Below, one piece after another: positions 1 to 7,035 of a stretch of 20,189 nt of DNA. How positions within the stretch are numbered: the stretch's first letter is position 1; the number at the start of each line of letters is the position of its first letter. The translations under genes and the position numbers were made by a program. A model generated the notes under the pieces. It was not told the origin of the DNA. It saw only the letters and a program-made list of their open reading frames with translations, and ran no database searches. Source of the stretch: a virus; IMG/VR virus record IMGVR_UViG_3300005253_000196, positions 1 through 20,189 of that record; one strand, given 5' to 3'.

Positions 1-146
1 GCCAATAGTAATAGTTGAGCATCCAAAGCCCCGCGAGTTGTCTTTGTGCATACCGCACACAAGTTATGCTCGCCTTCACAGAGAAGGACGTAATACCCTC
101 GCTGGTCCCGGCGCTTGAGTTCGTATCGTGGTTTTGTTTCAGTCAT
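1..146 (-). CDS. Hypothetical protein, N-terminal part only (runs off left edge)
   Basis: An open frame starts with ATG at 146 and stays open for 48 codons to the left edge, so the C-terminus is missing. The start is chosen because GGAG lies about six bases upstream (near 153-156). The visible protein begins MTETKPRYELKRRDQRGYYV and holds a Cys pair (CAVC, about residues 31-34) plus one earlier Cys. That could be half of a zinc-binding element, but this is only a possibility. It follows the 212-aa gene after a 46-nt gap and would be the third gene of that operon. I recognise no family. The call rests on the ribosome binding site, the operon position and the absence of stops. Confidence 0.5.
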   Translation of the reverse strand, partial: MTETKPRYELKRRDQRGYYVLLCEGEHNLCAVCTKTTRGALDAQLLLL

Positions 147-161
147 TAACATCTCCAAATT

Positions 162-177
162 GGGCCATCCCTGGCCC
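162..177 (-). promoter_or_regulatory. Small hairpin between two genes
   Basis: On the transcribed sense the 46-nt gap contains GGGCC-AGGGAT-GGCCC, a perfect 5-bp GC stem with a 6-nt loop. It lies six to ten bases before the Shine-Dalgarno of the next gene (ATG at 146). There is no T-run, so it is more likely to affect translation or RNA stability than to terminate transcription. It could also be chance. Confidence 0.25.
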
Positions 178-192
178 CGTAGCCATCCGTGA

Positions 193-831
193 TTAAGCTA
201 CTCTAAACATCCCACACGACCCGCCTGCTTGAGAACTTGGCCGCCATTCACCAACTCCACAAGCAAACCCTGCAAGATGCAGAAGGTTGATTACTTGTTC
301 GGCAGTGAGAACGCCAGCATTGAACTCGATTTCCAGCCTTGCTTCCCATCCGCTCCATCCACCGCGATAACGGACATCGGAAGTACCCTGACCTATCCGT
401 ACCATGTCTGTTCGCATAACCGGAGTTGCTTTTTCGATTAGCACGAACTCACCGAGAACATGAAACGCGCCTCTGGCAAGTGTCATAGGGATATCGTCAA
501 TGTTCCGGCAGGCAGCTACCATTGCTTTCTTGAAGGACCGGGACGGGATACCGAAGTATTTATGTTTCGCCGGGTCTTTCTTTGGAGCAATGCCCTTACC
601 GTTCTTGTCCAGCCAGTACATACTCGCACAATACTCAGCATGAGGCACGCGGGGCGCTTTCTTTTTTGACTTCGCTACGCCTTGTTGCTTGTCCTCAATC
701 ATCTTGATTGATTTCGGGTCCCATGCGTGCATTATCAAGTCCGAGCCGGACTTGCCGACTACATGCACATTCAGAGTCTCTAATTTAATTGGTTTGATTT
801 CCAATACTTTTGTTTCTGTTTTCTTTGCCAT
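193..831 (-). CDS. Conserved phage protein of unknown function, 212 aa
   Basis: Complete frame from ATG at 831 with a strong AAGGAG seven bases upstream. The N-terminus is lysine-rich, followed by a beta-rich segment with VHVVGKSGSDLIMHAW (about residues 23-38). The C-terminal half has DMVRIG, YRGGW-x2-W, a helix with ALT/EQVINLLHLAG-like spacing and a closing G(V)GEWRP-...-GMFRVA element. From memory this C-terminal pattern recurs in many uncultured phages as a hypothetical protein, usually beside a protein like the 149-aa neighbour. I know of no proven function. It is the first gene after the pentamer array at 862-1518 and has its own ribosome binding site, so it can be translated independently of the upstream gene. 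The beta-alpha alternation could be a ferredoxin-like or nucleic-acid-binding fold; that is a guess for structure prediction to test. Confidence 0.88.
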   Translation of the reverse strand: MAKKTETKVLEIKPIKLETLNVHVVGKSGSDLIMHAWDPKSIKMIEDKQQGVAKSKKKAPRVPHAEYCASMYWLDKNGKGIAPKKDPAKHKYFGIPSRSFKKAMVAACRNIDDIPMTLARGAFHVLGEFVLIEKATPVMRTDMVRIGQGTSDVRYRGGWSGWEARLEIEFNAGVLTAEQVINLLHLAGFACGVGEWRPSSQAGGSCGMFRVA

Positions 832-861
832 TTCATTCTCCTTTAATTACAAATTAGCCTT

Positions 862-1518
862 ACCGCGCCCAACCTAACCTAACCAAACCGGACCTGACCT
901 CACCTCTCCGCACCCCACCATGCCAAACCTGCCATACCATGCCTTGCCGGACCTAACCTCACCTCTCCGGACCATACCGCACCATACCTGCCACGCCTTG
1001 CCGAACCTTATCTTAACACACCTCTCCGGACCATACCTGCCAAACCGCACCGCACCTGCCATTCGGAACCTCACCAGACCGGACCATACCCGACCAATCC
1101 TCGCCGCGCCATACCACACCTGACCGTACCTGCCAAACCACAACTGACCAGTCCCAACTCCACCGCACTCACCATACCTGCCTAACCAATCCCAAACCAA
1201 CCTCGACGGACCTTACTTCACCCAACCACACCTGCCTTACCATGCCTCACCTGACCAAACCGCACTACACCACGCCGAACCTGCCATACCTCATCCCACC
1301 TGACCAAACCTGACCCAACCTTGCCTGACCCAACCTTGCCTAACCTGCCAAACCCAACCTGAACTGACCTCACCTGACCGCACCAAACCTCACCTTACCA
1401 TACCTGCCTTACCCAACCGCACCTTGCCCCAACCTACCAAACTACACCGCATCCCACCGCACCTCACCTGCCAAGCCGAACCGTACCTCACCTCATCGCG
1501 CCCGACATCACCATACCA
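862..1518. repeat. Degenerate pentanucleotide array, NNACC (sense GGTNN), non-coding
   Basis: This 660-nt stretch between the 149-aa and 212-aa genes holds no convincing gene. The plus strand parses into consecutive five-base units ending in ACC or GCC (AACCT AACCT AACCA... at its right-hand gene-proximal end), that is GGTNN on the transcribed strand. A four-base unit TGCC breaks the phase and yields ACCTGCC at 927, 986, 1035, 1054, 1128, 1176, 1230, 1279, 1343, 1402 and 1466. Nine of the ten spacings are one less than a multiple of five. Longer exact copies occur inside: an 18-mer at 961-978 and 1020-1037, and a directly adjacent 15-mer pair at 1311-1325 and 1326-1340, which suggest slippage growth. 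Units are too variable for a simple microsatellite and there are no spacers of the CRISPR kind. Function unknown. Confidence 0.9.
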
Positions 1519-1522
1519 TATC

Positions 1523-1972
1523 TTATAGTTTGTCAATCTCACCAAATAGCGATCCAAACTCTGTGATGTCTTTGTATTTTTGCTGGAATGCCTTGATTTC
1601 AGCCACAGCCTGCATTAAAACGCAGTTCCATAGTTCAGGGTCTTTGAGAGCAGATTCAATCGTTGTGTATCCCTGTTGTTCCTCACTGCTGACGTGGTGA
1701 AATGCCCTGACAACGAACGATGTTTCGTCTCCTCTTTCTACCATAACATTTATCTGGCGGAGAATGTACTGGGCCTGAGTTATCCGATATGCCTTAGCAG
1801 CCGTAGTATCGTCCCACTCAAAGCACTTGTGGAGCGGAGAACTCTTCTTTGCGGCGTCCTTAACCAAATCCGCAGGGGTGATGATACCGTCCTTTGCCAG
1901 AGATTCAATATGCTCGCCAATTACATCTGCATCCGCACCGGCAAAAGGTTGTCGTTTCCATTTGTAATACAT
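1523..1972 (-). CDS. Conserved phage protein of unknown function, 149 aa
   Basis: Starts with ATG at 1972 behind AGGAG (about eight bases upstream) and ends right at the pentamer array. The first third reads WKRQPFAGADADVIGEHIESL and TPADLV, then SPLHKCFEWDD, then AAKAYRITQAQYILRQI (about residues 58-74). The pattern splits into a short trans-helical N-terminus, the FEWDD/AA-x-YR motif and a helical C-terminus rich in Glu and Lys. I recall this motif set from many unrelated phage genomes, where the protein is left hypothetical and often lies near the family of the 212-aa protein at 193-831. That pairing suggests one process, perhaps DNA metabolism or gene control, but nothing here proves it. 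A structured leader and a possible promoter precede it, so it may head its own operon. Confidence 0.88.
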   Translation of the reverse strand: MYYKWKRQPFAGADADVIGEHIESLAKDGIITPADLVKDAAKKSSPLHKCFEWDDTTAAKAYRITQAQYILRQINVMVERGDETSFVVRAFHHVSSEEQQGYTTIESALKDPELWNCVLMQAVAEIKAFQQKYKDITEFGSLFGEIDKL

Positions 1973-1990
1973 TTCTTTCTCCTAAATATA

Positions 1991-2039
1991 AGCCGCTCCC
2001 CGCCGAAGTGCTGGCAAGCAGGACAGAAGGGAGGCGGCT
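1991..2039 (-). promoter_or_regulatory. Leader hairpin just before the 149-aa gene
   Basis: On the sense strand AGCCGCCTCCC (2039-2029) can pair with GGGAGCGGCT (2000-1991), leaving one bulged C. Inside lies a second small hairpin, TGCT-TGCC-AGCA (2020-2009). The 3' arm ends about 12 bases before the AGGAG of the gene starting at 1972 and is followed by TTATATTTAGG, which is T-rich but not a clean T-run. It may be a translational control element or a weak terminator. The rest of the 243-nt gap (1973-2215) holds only the promoter and terminator candidates listed separately. Confidence 0.4.
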
Positions 2040-2086
2040 CGGTTTGCTATAGCTTGTTGTGTTATCCCGCTTGCCATTATGGTTAC

Positions 2087-2114
2087 AACTTACCACATGA
2101 CACTCAGAAGTCAA
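2087..2114 (-). promoter_or_regulatory. Possible sigma70-type promoter upstream of the early-type genes
   Basis: On the minus strand TTGACT (2114-2109) is five of six to the -35 consensus. It is followed after 16 bases by TAAGTT (2092-2087), a weak -10. It would fire about 110 bases upstream of the 149-aa gene. The -10 match is poor and no second copy was seen elsewhere, so this is a candidate only. Confidence 0.25.
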
Positions 2115-2156
2115 ATACTTTCTTGGCATTTGGTGAATATTAGCAAGATAGTGTTA

Positions 2157-2167
2157 TGCTAATTAAA
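2157..2167. repeat. 11-bp direct repeat, copy 1 (holin side)
   Basis: TGCTAATTAAA here is identical to 2513-2523. The two copies bracket the holin-like gene and its terminator-like hairpin, a block of roughly 350 bp. The second copy overlaps the stop codon of the tail-fibre gene. It may be a relic of recombination that brought the block in, or a chance match of AT-rich sequence. Confidence 0.5.
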
Positions 2168-2201
2168 CCCTAACCCCCTGCGTAACAAGAGGTTAGGTTA
2201 A
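2163..2201 (-). terminator. Imperfect terminator-like inverted repeat after the holin-like gene
   Basis: On the sense strand TTAACCTAACC (2201-2191) can pair with GGTTAGGGTTTAA (2175-2163), with two single-base bulges and a 15-nt loop. It lies 15 bases after the stop of the holin-like gene and is followed by TTAGCATAA rather than a clear T-run. Position at the end of the structural operon favours a terminator; the sequence alone is only moderate support. Confidence 0.35.
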
Positions 2202-2215
2202 GGAAAGAAATGGAA

Positions 2216-2497
2216 CTATTTCGCGTAATTCAAAATAGCAAAGGCAACATTTGCCAGAAGTGTTACGATGGCGACAATAATCATCACGTTTGCGATAGTC
2301 AATTTTTTTCCTTCCACCGTTTCTGCTTTTCGGGCCGGACATTGGTCCTGTCGCTCCTGAAGCAGGGTGACATCTCGTATAAGGCCGGGTTTCCTGTTAC
2401 CGAACAGGGCCTCATTGTGGTCTTTCACTTGCTTAACCATCACTATTACAGCATCATGGGTTGCAGATATTTTATCGTCGCGCTCTTCGTTGTTCAT
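2216..2497 (-). CDS. Small membrane protein, probable holin or holin-associated (XhlA-like)
   Basis: A 93-aa protein, MNNEERDDKISATHDAVIVM... The first 60 residues are charged and likely helical (a coiled-coil-like stretch with heptad-spaced V/L/I). A single hydrophobic helix, about residues 66-88 (LTIANVMIIVAIVTLLANVA), ends the protein with only a short polar tail. That layout, a cytoplasmic charged helix plus one C-terminal membrane helix, resembles the XhlA/hemolysin-type family of phage lysis proteins. It follows the tail fibre after 17 bases and precedes a terminator-like repeat, a usual place for lysis genes. The upstream ribosome binding site is weak (TATGGA). No endolysin gene is visible in the window, so the lysis role is inferred. 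A spanin or other inner-membrane protein is possible. Confidence 0.7.
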   Translation of the reverse strand: MNNEERDDKISATHDAVIVMVKQVKDHNEALFGNRKPGLIRDVTLLQERQDQCPARKAETVEGKKLTIANVMIIVAIVTLLANVAFAILNYAK

Positions 2498-2512
2498 TGT
2501 CTGTATCCATAT

Positions 2513-2523
2513 TGCTAATTAAA
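2513..2523. repeat. 11-bp direct repeat, copy 2 (fibre side)
   Basis: TGCTAATTAAA, identical to 2157-2167. It covers the last codon and stop of the tail-fibre gene, so one copy is partly constrained by coding. Confidence 0.5.
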
Positions 2524-4047
2524 ATGTAGTATACATCTTGCCAGTCCCGCTCCAACTCTTGTCTCTATACAATGCCCTATTTCCAGGAAGTGTGTCGCCA
2601 CCGCCCCGCCTACATTCCATACGTCAGCACTTCCTGCGGTCGCCGAAGATATTATTCTATCCCCTCTTGCCGAACCACCGGCATCCATGAGTACATCGGC
2701 TATCCCGGAAACCACAACCCACGCTTCACTACCATCAGCGACTCCCGCATCCAGAACAACTCCTATAACGTTATCAGCACTTCCAGCAGCAGTTTCAAAA
2801 GCATCATCCGTGTCTGCTCCTACGGGAGTTGACGCTTCTACTAATTGACCGGCAACAGTATTGCCTCCGGTCTTGTTTGTCAGTTTTACTGCAAAGCCGC
2901 CGGTTGTTGTATGGCCTGATTTTTCCAATACAGACAGCGGGAGCGTTGGAGTTGTTGTCCCGATTCCTACTTCACCTGTGTTATAATTGACTGACATAGC
3001 AGGTGTAGTATCTAAGGTAGCACCTCCTCCTATTTCTAATCTTGGACCTCTTACATTGAGTTGAACAATCCAAGCTCCTACCTTACCACGCATCCATAAA
3101 CCTTCGTGGCGGTCATTAATACCAGCGGTATCTCCAGTTATATTCAAAGGTGCCAACATATCACTTGTTGTCCCTATTTTCACCCTACCATCTGAATCTA
3201 TAGTCATCACATCCGTTGGCGTATCCCCATCATTGCCATCATTGACGCTTAATACTATTTTGCCCTTTTCGTCATCAGCTACGCCATCGTGTGATACCTC
3301 TATTCTGGCAAGGGTAGTTTCTTCTGTACCGTCCTGTTCACCCTTGAAGTTGATACGGGACTCTCTACCACCGTCGCTATTTTCTTCTGTGGAGTTGTGA
3401 AGGGTAAAATATGGTGCTGTGGAGGTCAATTCAAGTAAAGTTTCAGGGGCGGTTTCACCGATGCCGACTTGACCACTTTCATCAACTACCAAACGTGTTT
3501 TAACAGCAGTTGCATCAGATATTACAAATCTATCTGATGCATCTATACCAAAGTCCCAATGCCTGGCATCGTTAAATAATTGCACCTGTGCTAATCCGTT
3601 TACTTTTTCTGTTTGAATACGCATATTTGCATTCTCAGAACTTTCAAACAAATGTAATCTCACTCCGGGGTTACTTATCCCAATACCTACATTCCCTTCA
3701 TTTTGAACCATAAAAAAGTTACCTGCCGAAAGGTCATTGGCTGAAGATATAAAAAAATCATTGTTCGTCAGGCCAATATACATTGAACCGCCTGTCCCTT
3801 TGTATTCTGTAACAACATTGCTGGCACTCGTTCTTTCAAATAAAGCTTTTATGGATACTGAGCCGCGTATGTGTAGCTGTTGACCTGGACTCGCTATTCC
3901 GATACCAAACCTCTTATTTGTGTCATCCCAAAAGAGTTCTGAAGTCTCTGCATTAACCCATCTCTTGAGTGTGTTGTCCCAAAACATTATCTGGCCCTGG
4001 GCAGTGCCGGACTTTAACCTGGAATCAATTATTGCATGGACTTCCAT
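2515..4047 (-). CDS. Tail fibre / appendage protein with GxVGIGxxxP repeats
   Basis: A 510-aa virion protein that starts directly after the stop of the gp16-like gene, with AGGAG just upstream. Residues 1-40 form a short attachment-like region. From about 46 to 375 there are five copies of a beta motif: FGIGIASP, GNVGIGISNPGVRLHL, GQVGIGETAPETLLEL, GRVKIGTTSD and GEVGIGTTTPTLPLSV. Between them lie 40-90 residue inserts. Such repeats are typical of trimeric phage fibres and of carbohydrate-facing surface proteins. From about 385 to 510 comes a compact domain (IGVVLDAGVADGSEAWVVVSG... RGDRIISSATAG... CILHFN) seen at the C-terminus of many phage fibres and similar to small capsid-decoration folds. 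It probably binds the host surface and would set host range together with the nozzle module. No enzymatic motif is visible. Confidence 0.87.
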   Translation of the reverse strand: MEVHAIIDSRLKSGTAQGQIMFWDNTLKRWVNAETSELFWDDTNKRFGIGIASPGQQLHIRGSVSIKALFERTSASNVVTEYKGTGGSMYIGLTNNDFFISSANDLSAGNFFMVQNEGNVGIGISNPGVRLHLFESSENANMRIQTEKVNGLAQVQLFNDARHWDFGIDASDRFVISDATAVKTRLVVDESGQVGIGETAPETLLELTSTAPYFTLHNSTEENSDGGRESRINFKGEQDGTEETTLARIEVSHDGVADDEKGKIVLSVNDGNDGDTPTDVMTIDSDGRVKIGTTSDMLAPLNITGDTAGINDRHEGLWMRGKVGAWIVQLNVRGPRLEIGGGATLDTTPAMSVNYNTGEVGIGTTTPTLPLSVLEKSGHTTTGGFAVKLTNKTGGNTVAGQLVEASTPVGADTDDAFETAAGSADNVIGVVLDAGVADGSEAWVVVSGIADVLMDAGGSARGDRIISSATAGSADVWNVGGAVATHFLEIGHCIETRVGAGLARCILHFN

Positions 4048-7035
4048 TTACTCCTCCGGCTCAATAAAAAACAACTCTGCTTTAGCATCCTCTCTTGCAA
4101 CCGCAAGAATATCCTGCAACCACTGCCGTCTCGAAAAGTCTTCCGGTTTCAAGTCTGCCAACTTCGGATATTGCCTTAGTTCCCGTTTTATAAATTTAAC
4201 ATAGATATCATTCAGGAAATCATGCTGTTCCGCGTTTAATCTAACATCTTGAACAGTAGCGCTTAAGCCATTGGTGGCGATATTGCTATCTACAAACAAC
4301 TTGTAATTCGTGCCGAGACCATCACGTACTCGGCGGTCAGCTTTGTTCTGGGCCTTCTGCATCTTTGCTGCGGTTTTTCGTGTTACAGGCGACATTCCCA
4401 TTTCTTCTTTGAGCCTGTCAGTTCTGTCTATATCATCGTTCTCCGCTTCCCACAACACTTCTTCTTTTCGATATGGAACAAGGTCCGCAAAATCTTTGGC
4501 ATATAATTCCTGCGCCTTATCATTTACCATCAATTCATATTCTTTGCGAGCAGACGGTTCGTATGTCTGGACTCCCGCACCCAAAAAGCCTAACCCTATC
4601 GTGCTTACGCCGCTTTCAATAGCATCCGCATACGTTCCACCCTCTGTTTCATACTCAAGAAAGATTTTGTCTTTGATATCCTGCAAATATAACGGAATGA
4701 ATTTGTTCCGTATTGTTTTCGCTAACACCTTCGGGTCATCGATATCCTCACCCTCAAACGTAGCGCCTACAACCCATTTGTCCACTGCGAGCGACCATAG
4801 CGGATTCAACTTGCCTGCTGCATAACGTACAGCAATCTCACTGGCCAATATGTCCTTTATCAGGCCTGTCGATGTGTCTTTAGTTTCACCTGTAACCAGC
4901 CGTGCAGCAAGAACCTGTAACTGCATGTCTCCGCCGAGTATATCATATCGGGTATCGCCTACTTTAATCTTCAAAAAGTCTGCGCTTTGCGGATTTTCCT
5001 CTACCTCGAACCCGTTTTGTTTGGCGTAGTGGGCTAATCTCTCGTATCTTCGCCATCGCAACAGTGTGTCGCCAGCAAGCATCCTTCTCATGGCATTGGG
5101 AGTTTCCTTGCCAAACATTAACTGCGCCGCGACCCTATGCCTGTTCCATTTGGAAGCTGTAAAGCGGGGCGCAAATAATACATCCTTTGCAACTTCAGCC
5201 ATTCCTATCATTGCTTTATTGGCTTTTGCTATATTGTCTATATCCGCCCTGCCAAGCATATTGTTTACATACGCAGCCCATTTTCTTACAAGGTCATCAT
5301 TGCCCGCCCTGCCAGTTCTTTCAAGTATCCTGTATCCTTCATCAAACCAGTCGAGACGAATAGAATTTAACCCGGAAACATAACCTCTCTCAAATGCCTT
5401 AACAACTTTACCGATAGTTTGTTTTAATATCGGAACGTTTTGTAGCCATTCGGCCATAAAGATTTCTTCTCTGGCCAAAACACGCGCGCCTTCATCAAAC
5501 CGTCCAAGGAACAGGCCGTGTTCTATACCAACCTTGCCCGCTTTGCTGAACCGAAACGCATCGTCCATGTGCCGGGCGTACTTTGGAGAAAGCAAAGACC
5601 GGGCAGCAACAGCAAATGACCGAACAGCATCTTTTGGCCTGGTCCATGCTCTAAAGTTGGCTTGCCGAAGAAGAAACGACAACTCGCTTGTAGTCATTAA
5701 AGTTCGTGATGTTGCAGCCAAACCTTTTAATGTTTTACTGCCAATAGCAGCCGCTTTACCAGCAACACCAACAGGTTTAACTGTAAACTTCGTAAGAGCA
5801 TTGGCAAAGTCATGGCCTAAAACATCTCTTAGCAATTCCACTTCACCCCTTGTCAGTAACTCGCCATATTCATACAATTTGGCAAGGGCTTCATGCGCAT
5901 TGGCTTGGGTATAAATCTTGCCGGCAAAATCGTGGTTGGCAATGACTTTATTTAAGGTTGTCAAATCATCAGCAGCTTTAGTAGATACTTCCAGTAAAGG
6001 CTTAAATGCTTTTTCCGCTTTTTCCGCGCGGCCAGCGGCTCTCATTCTTGCTGCGAGGCCGGGACCATATTCTCCGGTTTTGTCCGCACTTCTCTGAACA
6101 GCGTGCATCCGGGCAGCGGCCTGTCTGCGAGCCGCTGTTATAGTTTGTTTTTTTGTAAGTCTCGCATCGCCGGATTGTTTTATATATTCAAATGTTCTTT
6201 GCATGGCATCGTCGATTTCCCATTGCTGGGGTTTCGTTCCTAATGTGCCATACATTCTAAAATTAGCTGCATCATCTATTGCAGCAATCTCGTCATCTGT
6301 CATCTGTCCCAGGATATGTTTAATGCCTCGCTTTTGGACCTGTTCCCCTGCTTCGTAAGTTGTTTTCATTAACTTCGATGCAGCCTTGCGGGCTACTGTT
6401 TTTGTTACCTTGATAACATTAGCCTCAATCCATAACTCTCCGACTAAATCATATATCCATTCCATTTGTTCCGGTGCGCCAGTTGTTTCAATTACCACTC
6501 TTCCAACGCCGGGCAGTGTATCTTCTGGAACAGACGGTTTAGCAAGTATTTCGGGAATCTCTTTTGTCAACGCGAGCGACCTTTGCGCAATTTGCATTTT
6601 CCCTCCAGCAACCGGCGTAATCGGATTCAGTGAGTTCATAAGGTCTGCCATCGCAGTCCAGAATCCCATACTCTTACGTACATCACCAAAGCGTTCTGCT
6701 GTCGCTGAGATTCCTGTTAAAGCCATAGCAGAACGAATAAGACGCTGCGGATATCCCAAAGCGAAATTTGTCTTTCGAAGTATACCCTGAAATCTATCAC
6801 TGCGAAATGTATCAACCAAATCGAAAGTACCTTCATCGGAATATGGGTCTATCGGCAATGAAGATGGGTCAGCGGGCGACATAGTAGTAAACCCTGTCTC
6901 TATCCGGCGCTGCGCAACAATACCGTTTATGTCCCGTCCTTGCCCGGCAAGTTCTTCATGAGAGCTAATATCCGGCTGTATTGGCGGCTCGACTACCTTG
7001 TTTCGGTTCCATTCTCTTAATTGATCAAAACTCAT
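4048..7035 (-). CDS. Ejection / internal virion protein, T7 gp16-like (large)
   Basis: A 995-aa, largely alpha-helical protein at the gp16 position: after the gp14- and gp15-like genes and before the fibre. ATG at 7035 follows the upstream stop without a gap (TAAATG). Residues 1-60 are polar and probably disordered. About 85-165 and 195-330 are amphipathic helices rich in Ala, Arg and Lys. About 450-640 (ELSFLLRQANFRAWTRPKDA, SLLSPKYARHMDDAF, FAPRFTASKWNR) resembles a large-polyvalent-protein-associated domain that I recall from podovirus ejection proteins. A Gly/Ala segment near 795-815 is the only weakly hydrophobic stretch. In T7 the equivalent carries an N-terminal lytic transglycosylase; I see no such catalytic E-containing motif here, and the protein is about 320 residues shorter. 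The expected role is forming the trans-periplasmic conduit during DNA entry. Confidence 0.8.
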   Translation of the reverse strand: MSFDQLREWNRNKVVEPPIQPDISSHEELAGQGRDINGIVAQRRIETGFTTMSPADPSSLPIDPYSDEGTFDLVDTFRSDRFQGILRKTNFALGYPQRLIRSAMALTGISATAERFGDVRKSMGFWTAMADLMNSLNPITPVAGGKMQIAQRSLALTKEIPEILAKPSVPEDTLPGVGRVVIETTGAPEQMEWIYDLVGELWIEANVIKVTKTVARKAASKLMKTTYEAGEQVQKRGIKHILGQMTDDEIAAIDDAANFRMYGTLGTKPQQWEIDDAMQRTFEYIKQSGDARLTKKQTITAARRQAAARMHAVQRSADKTGEYGPGLAARMRAAGRAEKAEKAFKPLLEVSTKAADDLTTLNKVIANHDFAGKIYTQANAHEALAKLYEYGELLTRGEVELLRDVLGHDFANALTKFTVKPVGVAGKAAAIGSKTLKGLAATSRTLMTTSELSFLLRQANFRAWTRPKDAVRSFAVAARSLLSPKYARHMDDAFRFSKAGKVGIEHGLFLGRFDEGARVLAREEIFMAEWLQNVPILKQTIGKVVKAFERGYVSGLNSIRLDWFDEGYRILERTGRAGNDDLVRKWAAYVNNMLGRADIDNIAKANKAMIGMAEVAKDVLFAPRFTASKWNRHRVAAQLMFGKETPNAMRRMLAGDTLLRWRRYERLAHYAKQNGFEVEENPQSADFLKIKVGDTRYDILGGDMQLQVLAARLVTGETKDTSTGLIKDILASEIAVRYAAGKLNPLWSLAVDKWVVGATFEGEDIDDPKVLAKTIRNKFIPLYLQDIKDKIFLEYETEGGTYADAIESGVSTIGLGFLGAGVQTYEPSARKEYELMVNDKAQELYAKDFADLVPYRKEEVLWEAENDDIDRTDRLKEEMGMSPVTRKTAAKMQKAQNKADRRVRDGLGTNYKLFVDSNIATNGLSATVQDVRLNAEQHDFLNDIYVKFIKRELRQYPKLADLKPEDFSRRQWLQDILAVAREDAKAELFFIEPEE

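Noticed and set aside
874-1200. Minus-strand open frame of 108 residues rich in Gly, Trp, Val and Arg within the pentamer array
   Set aside because: It begins at a TTG with no ribosome binding site, its composition follows from reading GGTNN units in codons, and it ends inside the array without a domain pattern.
862-1518. CRISPR array or telomere-like end
   Set aside because: There are no fixed-length repeats with unique spacers, and the units are too variable and internal to the genome map for a telomere.
1905-2129. Minus-strand frame of 74 residues over the leader of the 149-aa gene
   Set aside because: It runs out of frame into the 149-aa gene, is Cys/Ser-rich without pattern, and spans the hairpin; treated as chance.
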